This document shows positions 21,118 to 30,512 of a DNA stretch of 64,000 nt, piece by piece. A program made the translations under genes and the position numbers. The stretch's first letter is position 1; every line of letters begins with the position of its first letter. The stretch covers positions 496,001 through 560,000 of the forward strand of contig CAWBWU010000001.1 in NCBI GenBank assembly GCA_963792655.1. The letters are read 5' to 3'. The notes under the pieces are model-generated. The model saw only the letters and a program-made list of their open reading frames with translations, had not been told where the DNA came from and searched no databases. Source of the DNA: DOZZ01 sp963792655. GTDB lineage: Bacteria; Acidobacteriota; Terriglobia; Bryobacterales; Bryobacteraceae.

Positions 21118-21165
21118 CGTGGCAAAATTTTGTCACGGCCGCTGCCTGTGGCATTTTTCTGCCAC
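21118..21165. promoter_or_regulatory. Tandem imperfect palindromes between divergent flgF and fliK
   Basis: Two look-alike dyads: CGTGGCAAAATTTTGTCACG (21118-21137) and GTGGCATTTTTCTGCCAC (21148-21165), with centres 29 bases apart, about three helical turns. Both share the half-site GTGGCA/TGCCAC around an AT-rich core. The spacing and position suggest an operator for a dimeric regulator controlling one or both flagellar operons. Neither is a clean terminator, as no T-run follows outside the stem. Confidence 0.5.
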
Positions 21166-21233
21166 GCCCACCGCGCTAAGTCGTTCCATCCACTTGCAAT
21201 TTCCATGGTGCGCGAACTGCATCCATAACGCCC

Positions 21234-22505
21234 GTGACGATCGCGCCGCAGAACCCCGCGCAGCACGCTGCCCCTGCAAGATGGGGCGGTGTACATGCGC
21301 ACAGGCCGGGTAAGGCGGCGGCCACGGCCACAGCTCCTGAACAGGACAGCGCTCCAAGCTCACTGCTGCCTTTTGATTTCGATACCGAAGCAGCGGATCC
21401 CACTGTGCAGGCGAAGCCGTCATGGACCGATCTGCTGGCGGAAGCACAAGACGCACAGCAGAACGATGCTGCAGCACACGATACCCACGAGCTAAGCAGT
21501 TTCAAATTCGCGAAGCCCGGCGCACCAGTGTTGCCGGCCGCACCGCACGCGGGCAGGGTCCTTATTCCAACGAATGTGGCGGCCCCGGTTGCACTTCAGA
21601 AAACACCGGCTGCCGTTTTGATAGTGCCAGTCGCCGTTAATACTGCGGCAGTTCCGCTGCCCCTGTTCAAACGGACCAGCGCAGCCGAACCGTTCTTCAA
21701 GAAGACACAAGCGGCGGACGAAGCAACCCCAGGTGTGCCTCTGTCACTCACGCCGGTGAAGCCCGAACCGCTACCCCAGAATGAACAGCAGAAGCGGGCG
21801 GCGGAAGCGCCGTCATTCGCAGTTCAGATCGATCACCCGGTTAGTAACGACGCTGCATCAGCACCAGCACCTGCACCCGCGTCACAACCGAAGCCGCTGC
21901 CCGAAGCACCGCACACCAACGCGCAACAGCATCCACAACTTGCCGTGCCGGCTCAAGACGTTGAGCCCGTTGCCGTTCGCGCCACCGCACCGCCACCGTC
22001 TGTGTGGAGTGAGGCTCCCGTTCATTCCGGCAACGCTGCCCCATTTGTAAAAGAACGCGAAGCCGCGCCGGTGAGCGCCGCCGAACCGGTCGAAGTCGTC
22101 GAACCACCGGTGTCAGCGGCTGCTCCGATCAAAGAGTTCGCACTGCAACTCGACGGACCACAACGCGTGGATCTGAAATTCACCAACACCACCGCAGGCG
22201 TGCAAATTGCCGTACTTGCCGCGGACCCGCAGATTGCACAACACCTCAACAGCGACCTGGGCAATCTGGTACAGCGGCTCGAACAAGCCGGGTTGCATGC
22301 CGTAGCCGGTCATACCGGCGCTGCCGAATCCGCACAAGCACCCGCTGCTTCGAGCGGTTCGCACTCGCCCTCACAAGACAACTCGCAACACGATGAAGAA
22401 CGCCGCCGAACGCCGCAACAGGAGTGGGATGACCGCAAGCCCTCGCGTTCGCAAACCACATGGGCCGAAGTGATGGCCCTCCAGGAAAACAACAACCTCC
22501 GATGA
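21234..22505 (+). CDS. fliK: Flagellar hook-length control protein FliK
   Basis: 423 aa, starting at GTG 21234. The long N-terminal and middle parts are Ala/Pro/Gln-rich and low complexity, typical of the molecular ruler. The C-terminal substrate-switch domain is visible at about residues 300-365: KEFALQLDGPQRVDLKFTNT, TAGVQIAVLAADPQIAQHLN and SDLGNLVQRLEQAGLHAVAG, where FliK domains act on FlhB. The gene overlaps flgD by four bases. Confidence 0.85.
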   Translation: MTIAPQNPAQHAAPARWGGVHAHRPGKAAATATAPEQDSAPSSLLPFDFDTEAADPTVQAKPSWTDLLAEAQDAQQNDAAAHDTHELSSFKFAKPGAPVLPAAPHAGRVLIPTNVAAPVALQKTPAAVLIVPVAVNTAAVPLPLFKRTSAAEPFFKKTQAADEATPGVPLSLTPVKPEPLPQNEQQKRAAEAPSFAVQIDHPVSNDAASAPAPAPASQPKPLPEAPHTNAQQHPQLAVPAQDVEPVAVRATAPPPSVWSEAPVHSGNAAPFVKEREAAPVSAAEPVEVVEPPVSAAAPIKEFALQLDGPQRVDLKFTNTTAGVQIAVLAADPQIAQHLNSDLGNLVQRLEQAGLHAVAGHTGAAESAQAPAASSGSHSPSQDNSQHDEERRRTPQQEWDDRKPSRSQTTWAEVMALQENNNLR

Positions 22506-22792
22506 CAACATCACCCGTGACAAGCCCTGACCTTACGGGCACGCAAACGCCGTCCGCCACTACGACGAATGCCGCCACCGATCCGCTGGCCAATGAGCAG
22601 ACATTTCTGAAGCTACTGGTCTCGCAGATTCAGCACCAGGACCCGCTGAATCCCGTCGACAGCACGCAGTTCCTGCAGCAGTTGACCGGGTATAGCCAAC
22701 TAGAACAGCTCATCGGGATTCGCGGCGAGCTCGCGCCGGCGTCCACCACCAGCACTGCTCCTGCGGCCACGCCCACGCCGGGCAGCAAGTAA
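22502..22792 (+). CDS. flgD: Flagellar hook capping protein FlgD, short form
   Basis: 96 aa. Starts at ATG 22502, overlapping the fliK stop. The conserved N-terminal hook-cap region is present (ANEQTFLKLLVSQIQHQDPL, NPVDSTQFLQQLTGYSQLEQ, LIGI). The C-terminal FnIII/tudor domains of full-length FlgD (about 220 aa) are missing and replaced by a Thr/Pro tail ending PGSK. Short FlgD proteins exist in other phyla, so this need not be a truncation. Confidence 0.88.
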   Translation: MTTSPVTSPDLTGTQTPSATTTNAATDPLANEQTFLKLLVSQIQHQDPLNPVDSTQFLQQLTGYSQLEQLIGIRGELAPASTTSTAPAATPTPGSK

Positions 22793-22809
22793 ATCGAAAA
22801 GGACCAACC

Positions 22810-24072
22810 ATGTTCAGCGCATTCTCTACAGCACTCTCGGCACTCAACGGCGACTCGGCTGCGGTCAACGTCATCAGCAACAATCTTGCGAACCTCAACA
22901 CTACCGGTTTCAAGGAAGGCAGCGTCTCTTTCGCGGACCTGGTAGGCGAGGCCTACGGTCAGCAGAACCAGCCCGGCTTCGGCGTGGGTCCGGTGCAGAT
23001 CACCCAGGTCTATAGCCAGGGCGCAATCCAGAGCAGCTCCGGGTTGCTCGATGCCGCGGTTCAGGGCAACGGTTTCTTCACGGTAAACAGCCCGAGCGGC
23101 CAGCAACTGTACACGCGCGACGGTCACTTCAAAGTCGACGCGGATGGCAACCTGATGACGGCCGGCGGCCAGTTTGTGCAGGGTTGGTCGAGCCTCACGG
23201 GCAACGTCGATACCAACGGCGCGATTGCGAACATCAAGCTGCCGAGCGGTGTCTTGCGGCAGCCCGTGGCGACTTCGCAGTTCACGCTCGACATGAACCT
23301 CGATTCCACTGCGGCCATGGGCTCACCCAAGGGCAGCTTCTCGGCGCCGATGCAGGTGTTCGACTCGCTCGGTGCGAGTCACGTGTTGACTGTCGCCTTC
23401 ACCAAGAGTGCGCCGAACACATGGTCGTACACCGTGTCGCTGCCCGGTGAAGATCTCGCGGGTGGCACGGCCGGTGTGCCTTCGCAGCTCGCGAACGGCG
23501 ATCTGAGCTTTGACCAGAACGGCCAACTCACCTCTCCTGCGGGTCCGCCGAACGGCACCGGCTCGGTTCCAGTAGCAATCACCGGACTTGCCGATGGCGC
23601 CGCCAACCTGAACATCAATTGGAATCTGTTCGACCCCACCTCGGCCGCTGCATCGATCACGCAAGTCGCGCAGGCTTCGGCTGTGGCATCGAATACGCAG
23701 GATGGCGCGCAGGCTGCGCAGATCAGCAACATCACGATGGGCGCCGGAGGCCAGATCACGGCTTCGTATGGCAACGGGCAGCAGAAGGTGGTCGCGGTGC
23801 TCGCGCTGGCAGAGATTCGCAATCCCGAATCGATGGTCGGCGCAGGCGGCAACAACCTGCAACCTACTGCCGCGACAGCGCTCGCCAGCATTGGCGTCGC
23901 GGGTACCGGCGGACGCGGCCAGGTCGTGGGCGGCTCGCTTGAATCCTCCACAGTGGATATCGCGGCTGAGTTCACCAACCTGATCGTGATGCAGCGCGGC
24001 TATCAGGCCAACGGGAAGGTGATCACCACGGCTGACCAGATCACGCAAGACACTATCAACCTGAAGCAATAA
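22810..24072 (+). CDS. flgE: Flagellar hook protein FlgE
   Basis: 420 aa, starting MFSAFSTALSALNGDSAAVN. Markers: VISNNLANLNTTGFKEGSVS, DAAVQGNGFFTVNSPSGQQL, YTRDGHFKVDADGNLM, the middle FlgE domain DSLGASHVLTVAFTKSAPNT, and the C-terminus VDIAAEFTNLIVMQRGYQAN-GKVITTADQITQDTINLKQ. Length and architecture are ordinary. A ribosome site (AAAAGGACC) stands before the ATG. Confidence 0.95.
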   Translation: MFSAFSTALSALNGDSAAVNVISNNLANLNTTGFKEGSVSFADLVGEAYGQQNQPGFGVGPVQITQVYSQGAIQSSSGLLDAAVQGNGFFTVNSPSGQQLYTRDGHFKVDADGNLMTAGGQFVQGWSSLTGNVDTNGAIANIKLPSGVLRQPVATSQFTLDMNLDSTAAMGSPKGSFSAPMQVFDSLGASHVLTVAFTKSAPNTWSYTVSLPGEDLAGGTAGVPSQLANGDLSFDQNGQLTSPAGPPNGTGSVPVAITGLADGAANLNINWNLFDPTSAAASITQVAQASAVASNTQDGAQAAQISNITMGAGGQITASYGNGQQKVVAVLALAEIRNPESMVGAGGNNLQPTAATALASIGVAGTGGRGQVVGGSLESSTVDIAAEFTNLIVMQRGYQANGKVITTADQITQDTINLKQ

Positions 24073-24074
24073 CA

Positions 24075-24323
24075 ATGTCGCCGCTCGAAGAGATCGCTCC
24101 CATCGCGGATGTGTACATCAACGTGTCGGTCGAACTCGATCGCCGCATGATGCGCATTCAGGATCTGCTCGAACTCGAAGAGGGCAGCGTTATCGAGATG
24201 ACCCGGTCAGCGGGCGAAAACATCGACATCTATGTCGGCGGCACGCTGATCGGCGCAGGAGAAATCGTGATTATCGAAAGCAACATGGGAGTGCGCATCA
24301 CCGACTTCCGCACGGACGACTGA
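24075..24323 (+). CDS. fliN: Flagellar motor switch protein FliN
   Basis: 82 aa, consisting only of the SpoA/FliN C-terminal domain: YINVSVELDRRMMRIQDLLE, LEEGSVIEMTRSAGENIDIY, VGGTLIGAGEIVIIESNMGV, RITDF. It follows the flgE stop by two bases and overlaps fliO by one. FliN forms the lower part of the C-ring. A second, longer FliN-type protein is encoded at 31308. Confidence 0.92.
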   Translation: MSPLEEIAPIADVYINVSVELDRRMMRIQDLLELEEGSVIEMTRSAGENIDIYVGGTLIGAGEIVIIESNMGVRITDFRTDD

Positions 24324-24586
24324 TGGATCTTCTACAGTCCATCTCGGCTGCTGGTGCGGTGCTGGTGGCCATGGGCCTGGTGCTCTGGTTCCTGCAGCGC
24401 AAAGGCTACGCGCAGATTGCGATGCCCGGCGCGAGCGGCGCTTCGTCGCGGCGGCTGCAAGTTCTCGAGCGCGTTACGCTCACGCCTCAACACGGCTTGT
24501 GTTTAGTTCGTGTCGAAGATCGCACGATTCTGATCGCGACTGGACCGCAGTCCTGCGCAGTACTTGAAAGCGAGCATCGCGTATGA
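24323..24586 (+). CDS. fliO: Flagellar biosynthetic protein FliO
   Basis: 87 aa. One N-terminal membrane segment (SISAAGAVLVAMGLVLWFLQ) and a small cytoplasmic domain with RRLQVLERVTLTPQHGLCLV, RVEDRTILIATGPQSCAVLE. This is the FliO pattern. It lies in the fixed order fliN-fliO-fliP. FliO helps assemble FliP in the export gate. Confidence 0.85.
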   Translation: MDLLQSISAAGAVLVAMGLVLWFLQRKGYAQIAMPGASGASSRRLQVLERVTLTPQHGLCLVRVEDRTILIATGPQSCAVLESEHRV

Positions 24587-25246
24587 ATCCACTCTCCGGT
24601 TTGAACTTGAACGGCGCGCCGCTCAGTTCGTCGATGCAGATCATTCTGCTGCTGACCGCGCTCACGCTACTGCCCGCCATCGTCATGTGCATCACGCCTT
24701 TCCTGCGTATCGTGATTGGTGCTGCATTTTCTGCGGCAGGCGCTTGGCACTCAGACTGCGCCCTCGAATCAGGTGCTGATCGGCATCGGCATGTTCCTCA
24801 CCGCGCTGATCATGCAGCCCATCGCGGTCGAGATGTACCAGAAAGGTCTGGAGCCGATCGAAAAGGGAAAAGTCACATGGCAGGCCGGCTTCGATGAAGG
24901 CGTGAAGCCGCTGCAAAAGTTTCTGACACGCTTCGCGCGTGAGAAAGACGTCAAGCTTTTCCTAGAAATCTCGCACGAGCCGGCGCCGCGCAACGCTTCG
25001 GAACTCGGCCTGCGCGTGCTGATCCCGTCCTACATCCTGTCGGAATTGAAAGCCGCGTTTCAGATCGGCGCAGTCTTGTATCTTCCGTTCCTGGTGGTCG
25101 ATCTCGTGGTGGCTTCGGTCACGCTCTCGGTGGGCATGATGCAACTGCCGCCGGTGATGATCTCGGCGCCCTTCAAGATTCTGCTGTTCGTGTTGGTGGA
25201 TGGCTGGAATCTGGTAATTGGCTCTTTGATGAAAAGCTTCGCATGA
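24583..25246 (+). CDS. fliP: Flagellar export gate protein FliP (one frameshift)
   Basis: Core export gate subunit. Segments: LLTALTLLPAIVMCITPFLR, VLHFLRQALGTQTAPSNQVL, IGIGMFLTALIMQPIAVEMY, RVLIPSYILSELKAAFQIGA and LPPVMISAPFKILLFVLVDG. The frame breaks near 24719: ATTGGTG should read ATTGTG, a single extra G; correction gives RIVIVLHFLRQ. The gene overlaps fliO and fliQ by four bases each. Confidence 0.95.
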
Positions 25247-25512
25247 GCCCGGAAGCCGTTTCGCAACTCATTCGCGATGTGTTCCTGACGACGTTCTGGC
25301 TGTGCGCGCCGATTCTGGCCATCGGCTTCGTCGTGGGTATCGTGATGAGCCTGGTGCAGATCGTGACCTCCATTCAGGACTCTGCATTCAGCGCTGTTCC
25401 CCGCCTGCTCGCGTTCCTGGGCGGCCTTGTCGTGTTGATGCCCTGGATGATTCACCGCTGCGTTTCATACGCCGCTTCGCTGTTCGGCAACCTCAGTCAC
25501 TATGCACAGTGA
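25243..25512 (+). CDS. fliQ: Flagellar export gate protein FliQ
   Basis: 89 aa with two membrane helices (TFWLCAPILAIGFVVGIVMS and LLAFLGGLVVLMPWMIHRCV) and the family core SLVQIVTSIQDSAFSAVPRL. The length is standard. Overlaps fliP by four bases and fliR by eleven. Confidence 0.95.
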   Translation: MSPEAVSQLIRDVFLTTFWLCAPILAIGFVVGIVMSLVQIVTSIQDSAFSAVPRLLAFLGGLVVLMPWMIHRCVSYAASLFGNLSHYAQ

Positions 25513-26275
25513 AGTGCTGTCACCCGGGTTTCTGCTTGGCTTTCTGCTGGTGTTCTCACGTGTGGCTGCCGCGTTTGTATTCGCGCCTCTGCCGGGTCTG
25601 AAGTCAGGCGCCGACGCCGGCGAAAATTGCACTCGCGGCTGCCGTTTCGATGTCGCTGATCAGATCAGTGGCCGGTTGCGGACAATTTGCAATCGAGCAT
25701 CCTGCGCCTGGCTGGCGCGGTCGTCGAAGAACTGGTGTTTGGACTTGCGGCTGGGTTGCTCATCGCGTTCCTCACTGAAGCATTTCAAATGGGCGCGCAA
25801 ATCATCAGCTTGCAAGCGGGCTTCAGTTTTGCGATGACCGTTGACCCGTCTTCGCAGACCGACGCAGGCATTCTCACCGTGGTCGCTCAGCTCTTTGCGG
25901 GGCTGATGTTCTTTGCTACCGGCTTGCACCGCGAAGTGATCCGAGCGTTCGCGATGAGTCTTGCCACGCACCCTGCCGCCGCGCCTTTTCCAAGCGATGC
26001 CGCGGCCGGCGTGCTTCACCTCGGCTCCGCCATTTTCAGCACCGGCCTGCGGCTGGCGTTTCCCGTTGTGGCTTTGCTGTTGCTGGCGGATATCGCGCTC
26101 GCGCTGGTCGGCCGGCTCAACGCGCATCTCCAATTGCTCACGCTCGCTTTTCCGATGAAGATTCTCGCTCGCGCTGGGCCTGATGGTGATTTTGACCGGG
26201 ACATACTCGCTGGTCTTCCATCACTCAGCCGATCAGATCATGCACGCCGTACGCTCGCTGCCCAACCGGAGCTGA
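25502..26275 (+). CDS. fliR: Flagellar export gate protein FliR (frameshifted)
   Basis: Starts MHSEVLSPGFLLGFLLVFSR. The rest reads AAAFVFAPLPGLKS, then LQSSILRLAGAVVEELVFGL, AAGLLIAFLTEAFQMGAQII, SLQAGFSFAMTVDPSSQTDA and LVFHHSADQIMHAVRSLPNRS before TGA 26273-26275. Frames break near 25606 (extra G), 25665 and 26170. All parts of the family are present. The stop touches the flhB start. Confidence 0.92.
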
Positions 26276-27338
26276 ATGGCGGACAAGAGCCAGCAGACAG
26301 AGAAGGCAACTCCCCGGCGCTTACAGAAAGCGCGCAGCGAAGGGCAGTTTCCCAGCGCGCGCGAGTTCGTGAATGCAGCGCACTTCCTGGTCTTCGTCAC
26401 TTTGCTTGGCGCGTACGGACCCGGATGGTTCACCAGCTTCCGCGCCGAAACGCGCATGCTGATGCGTGATGCGTTTCAGGGCATGTCCGCGGGTACGCTC
26501 ATCGTGCTGCTGCAAACCAGCATCGGCACAACGGCTTTGAATGTGGCGAAGCTCGGGGGCGTGTTGATTGTCATCACCATCGCCACGCAGCTTGCCGTCA
26601 CGCAGTTCGGCCTCAGTTGGAAACGCCTGGCGCCGAGCTTCGGACAACTGAACCCGCTGAGCAAACTGAAGCGCATTCCGCGCGAGAACGTGCCCTCGTT
26701 TGTTCAGGCGCTGTTCATGATCCCGGTGTTCAGCTACCTGGTCTACTACATCGTCCGGGAACGGCTGGAGCAGTTCGTGATTCTGCCCGGCGCGAGCGTT
26801 CTGACGGGGCTGATGGTCGTCACCGGCTCGATCCGCAACTTGCTCTGGCGGGGCGGGGCGCTGATGTTCGTGTTCGGACTCATCCATTTGTTCCGGCAGC
26901 GGCAGCAGTACAGCAAAGACATGCGGATGAGCAAGCACGACATCAAGGAAGAGCACAAAGAGTCGGAAGGCAACCCCGCTATCAAGCAGCGCATCCGCCG
27001 TCTTCAGCGCGAGCTGCGGCGGCGCAACATGATGCAAGGACGTTCCGACCGCCACCGCCGTGATCGTGAATCCGACGCACTTCGCGGTTGCGATTCGCTA
27101 TGAACTGCATTCGATGGCGGCCCCGAAAGTGGTCGCGAAGGGTAAAGACCACCTCGCGTTGAGAATCCGGCGACTGGCGATCGAAAGTGGCGTGCCTTTA
27201 ATCGAGAATCCTCCGCTGGCGCAGGCACTATATAAAACCGCGGAAGTTGGTCAGGAAATACCGGCTCACTTGTTCCGCGCAGTGGCGGAAATTCTGGCTT
27301 ACATCTACAAACTCATGAACGGACGAATGCCCGCTTAG
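26276..27338 (+). CDS. flhB: Flagellar export switch protein FlhB (one frameshift)
   Basis: Starts MADKSQQTEKATPRRLQKAR with the family's basic N-terminus SEGQFPSAREFVNAAHFLVF. Four membrane segments follow, then the cytoplasmic linker SKHDIKEEHKESEGNPAIKQ and the self-cleaving NPTH in AVIVNPTHFAVAIRYELHSM, ending with VAEILAYIYKLMNGRMPA. One frame break lies near 27044: CAAGGAC should be CAGGAC (extra A), giving MQDVPTATAVIVNPTH. FlhB interacts with FliK to switch export from hook to filament proteins. Confidence 0.95.
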
Positions 27339-27339
27339 C

Positions 27340-29424
27340 ATGGCAGAGACCGGCGTAATCACAAAGCCGCAAGGCTTCCAATTCAGCCAGATCGACTGGA
27401 GCGCCATCGGCGACCTCGGCGTACCGCTCGCTGTTCTGGCGATCGTGATCGCGCTGATCGCGCCGATGCCGGCTTTCCTGCTCGATCTGCTGATCGTGCT
27501 GGACATCATGATGTCGGTCATCGTCTTGATGGTGGCGATGTACATTACGCGCCCGGTCGAGTTCAACGTCTTTCCCACAACGCTGCTCCTGCTCACGCTG
27601 TTCCGGCTGGCGCTCAACGTATCCTCCGCGCGCCTGATTCTGACGAACGGCAACTCGGGCACCAGCGCGGCGGGCGATGTGATTCAGGCGTTCGGCAATT
27701 TCGTCGTGGGCGGCAACTACATCATCGGCGCGGTGATCTTTCTGGTGTTGATTGCGATTCAGTATGTCGTCATCAACCACGGCGCGGTGCGCATCTCCGA
27801 AGTCACGGCCCGATTCACGTTGGACGCGCTGCCCGGCAAGCAGATGTCGATCGACTCCGATCTCAACGCAGGTCTGGTCGATGAAGCGGAAGCGCGCCGC
27901 CGCCGTAAGAATCTGACCGCCGAAGCGGAATTCTACGGCGCCATGGACGGGGCCTCGCGATTTACCCAGCGCGATGCCGTGGCCGGCATTCTGATCACGG
28001 CCATCAACATCATCGCGGGCTTTCTGATCGGCGTGTTCCAGCACAACATGGACATCATGCAGGCGCTGAAGACGTATTCGGTGCTGACCATCGGTGACGG
28101 ACTGGTCACAGTGATTCCGGCGCTGATGATCTCGGTGTCAGGCGGCATGATCGTCACCCGAGCGAGTTCGGATGATCGCATCGGCATCGAGTTCCGCAAG
28201 CAGGTGTTCGGCGCATCACAGCCGCTGCTGCTTTCTTCGGGCGTGCTGCTGGCGCTGGCGGCTTTTCCCGGTCTCCCGAAGATTCCCTTTCTAGTGCTTG
28301 GCGTTGGAGTTGGCGCGGCTGCACTGCGTATGCGCAAGAACGCCGCGATCGAAGCCGTGCGCCAGGAAGAAGAAGTCGCTGCACCGGCGCAGAACAAAGA
28401 AAATATCGAGTCGCTGCTGAAAGTGGAGCCGCTGGCGGTCGAAGTTGGTTTGGGTCTGGTGCCGTTCGTCGAAGGCGGCGCGAACTCTGCCCTGCTGCGC
28501 AGAATTTCATCGATCCGCAAACAGATCGCGCAAGAGCTTGGGTACGTGGTTCCGCCGGTACGAGTTGCCGACAACCTGGCCCTGCGGACCCGTGAGTACG
28601 CCGTAATGCTGAAGGGCGCAGAGATCGCACGCTACGAACTGCCGCAGGGTTGCGAGTTAGCGATTCCGACGGGGCAGCAAGGGGCGCCTCCGGATGGTCA
28701 GCCGACGAAAGATCCGGCGTTCGGGCTGGCGGCGTTCTGGATTCCGACTTCGCGCGCCGACAACGTTCGCAAGCTGGGCTACACAGTGGTGGACCCGGTC
28801 AGTGTCCTGGGTACGCACCTCACGGAAGTAGTGCGCCGTTACTCGCACGAACTGTTCTCGCGGCAGGACACGAAGAAGCTGCTCGACCGCATCTCTACCG
28901 AAAATCCGAAGGTAGTCGAAGACCTGGTGCCGAAGCTGTTGCCCATGGCCGCGGTGCAGCGGGTGTTTCAGAATCTCCTGCGCGAGCGCGTCTCAATCCG
29001 CGATGCCTGCTCCATTCTGGAAGCGCTGGGCGAAGCCGCGGGCACCACGCGCAACCCGGTACTGCTTACCGAGTTCACGCGGCAAAGCATCCGGCGAGCG
29101 CTCGCTGCTCCGTATCTTTCAAAGTCAGGTGAGATGACGGCGTGGTTTGTCGACTCTGCTTTAGAGCAGATGGTGGAAGGCGCGATCGAGCACGGGGAGC
29201 ACAACAGTCATGTCGCGCTATCGCCGCAAGCGCTGCGAGAGATGCTGCAGGCGGTGAGTCGCACGGTCGGCACGCCCGAAGCACCGGTGGTGGCGATCAC
29301 CAGTTCGGCCGCGCGCTACTTCATGCGGCAACTGGTGGAAGCGCCGTGCAGCAACCTATTCTTCCTCTCGCATAACGAAGTGCCGGCGGGCGTGCGCGTA
29401 CTGTCGGCGGGGATCATTCAGTGA
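27340..29424 (+). CDS. flhA: Flagellar export gate protein FlhA
   Basis: 694 aa, intact. N-terminal half with about eight membrane helices and the FHIPEP signature region LFRLALNVSSARLILTNGNS, VVGGNYIIGAVIFLVLIAIQ, VINHGAVRISEVTARFTLDA and LPGKQMSIDSDLNAGLVDEA. The C-terminal cytoplasmic domain starts near residue 350 (VEPLAVEVGLGLVPFVEGGA) and contains TDPVSVLGTHLTEVVRRYSH-like VDPVSVLGTHLTEVVRRYSH. It forms the nonameric docking ring of the exporter. Starts one base after the flhB stop codon. Confidence 0.96.
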   Translation: MAETGVITKPQGFQFSQIDWSAIGDLGVPLAVLAIVIALIAPMPAFLLDLLIVLDIMMSVIVLMVAMYITRPVEFNVFPTTLLLLTLFRLALNVSSARLILTNGNSGTSAAGDVIQAFGNFVVGGNYIIGAVIFLVLIAIQYVVINHGAVRISEVTARFTLDALPGKQMSIDSDLNAGLVDEAEARRRRKNLTAEAEFYGAMDGASRFTQRDAVAGILITAINIIAGFLIGVFQHNMDIMQALKTYSVLTIGDGLVTVIPALMISVSGGMIVTRASSDDRIGIEFRKQVFGASQPLLLSSGVLLALAAFPGLPKIPFLVLGVGVGAAALRMRKNAAIEAVRQEEEVAAPAQNKENIESLLKVEPLAVEVGLGLVPFVEGGANSALLRRISSIRKQIAQELGYVVPPVRVADNLALRTREYAVMLKGAEIARYELPQGCELAIPTGQQGAPPDGQPTKDPAFGLAAFWIPTSRADNVRKLGYTVVDPVSVLGTHLTEVVRRYSHELFSRQDTKKLLDRISTENPKVVEDLVPKLLPMAAVQRVFQNLLRERVSIRDACSILEALGEAAGTTRNPVLLTEFTRQSIRRALAAPYLSKSGEMTAWFVDSALEQMVEGAIEHGEHNSHVALSPQALREMLQAVSRTVGTPEAPVVAITSSAARYFMRQLVEAPCSNLFFLSHNEVPAGVRVLSAGIIQ

Positions 29425-29450
29425 ACGTAACGACGGTGAAAAGCTAAGCG

Positions 29451-30512
29451 ATGCGGGTGAAGTCGTATTTTGTTGCGCGGGTGGAAGAGGCGATGGCCGC
29501 TGCGGCGCGCGATCTGGGCGGCGATGCGCTGCTGGTGAACACCAGACGCACCACGGCGGACCAGGAACACCTGGGCCGCTACGAAGTTGTCTTCGCGACC
29601 GATGTGCCGGCTGCCCCAACTGCGCCGGCCACAGTGGCCGCGTCAACGACCGCGCCGCTCGCGTCCATCCGTGAGCAATTGGAACTGGTCCGCCGCAAAC
29701 TGCAAACAGCCGAAGCCGATTCGAGCAAACCGGCGCTTCTTGCTGAAGCTATCGAGCATGAGTTGAACGCAACCGGGCTAGACGACGCGATGGTCAGGGA
29801 ACTCGTGACCGCGATCGATGTGCAATCCGCCGCTGCTACCGCCGCGTGGAAAACGGTTGCGGGCCGGATCGTTGAAGAGCGGCTCAGCAAGCTGAACGCA
29901 CCGGTGGCTTTCGACACGCCCGGCCACACGCATTTAGTCCTTGGACTGCCCGGTCGCGGCAAGACTGCGACTGTTGCGAAACTCGCGCTCCGCCTGGGCG
30001 TGGAGGACGGGCCTGCCGTACGCATTGCATCGCTCAACGCGAACGGAAGTTCCGCTGCGCGATATCCCGCACTGCGCGGTGTTGCCATGCAGAATGCAAA
30101 TAGCATCTCCGAACTGCGCAGTGCTCTGAGCCGTTCGCACGAGGGAATCACGCTGGTGGATACGCCGGGTCCGGGTCCAGGCGGTTTCCAGGATGCCGGG
30201 CTCGCATCGCTTTGCCGTAATCATCGCGCACTCGCGGTTCATCTTGTGCTGCGCGCGGATGCGTCGCTGCCGAACCTGTTGCAAGCCATTGAGCGTTTTC
30301 GCCACTACGATCCGGTGAGCCTGATCTTCACCGGTGTGGACGAAGTCTCCGCATACGGATCGCTGGTCAGTGCGGCGCTTTTCGCGAAGCTTCCTGTGTC
30401 CGTGCTTGGCACAGGACAGGACGTGAGCACCGACTTCGAACTGGGAACTCCGCGGCGACTGGCGGAGCTTGTGATCTACAGGCAGCGCTTGGTGGCGCGC
30501 GCCGCGGCATGA
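29451..30512 (+). CDS. flhF: FlhF-type SRP-family GTPase, divergent active site
   Basis: 353 aa. N-terminal MRVKSYFVARVEEAMAAAAR DLGGDALLVNTRRT is the FlhF start. The NG domain begins near residue 110; Walker A is LGLPGRGKTATVAKLA, acceptable. G3, normally DTAGRS, reads DTPGPGPGGFQD, and G4, normally TKLDE, reads FTGVDEVSAYGSLVSAALFA. The positions are recognisable but key residues (Arg of AGR, Lys of TKLD) have changed, so nucleotide binding may be weaker. FlhF sets flagellar position and number in polar flagellates. No flhG follows; the next gene, overlapping by four bases, is fliA. Confidence 0.88.
   Translation: MRVKSYFVARVEEAMAAAARDLGGDALLVNTRRTTADQEHLGRYEVVFATDVPAAPTAPATVAASTTAPLASIREQLELVRRKLQTAEADSSKPALLAEAIEHELNATGLDDAMVRELVTAIDVQSAAATAAWKTVAGRIVEERLSKLNAPVAFDTPGHTHLVLGLPGRGKTATVAKLALRLGVEDGPAVRIASLNANGSSAARYPALRGVAMQNANSISELRSALSRSHEGITLVDTPGPGPGGFQDAGLASLCRNHRALAVHLVLRADASLPNLLQAIERFRHYDPVSLIFTGVDEVSAYGSLVSAALFAKLPVSVLGTGQDVSTDFELGTPRRLAELVIYRQRLVARAAA

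Noticed and set aside
21148..21165. TGGCATTTTTCTGC as a sigma-54 promoter
   Set aside because: The spacing between the GG and GC elements is one base short on both strands, and the site is better explained as a palindrome.
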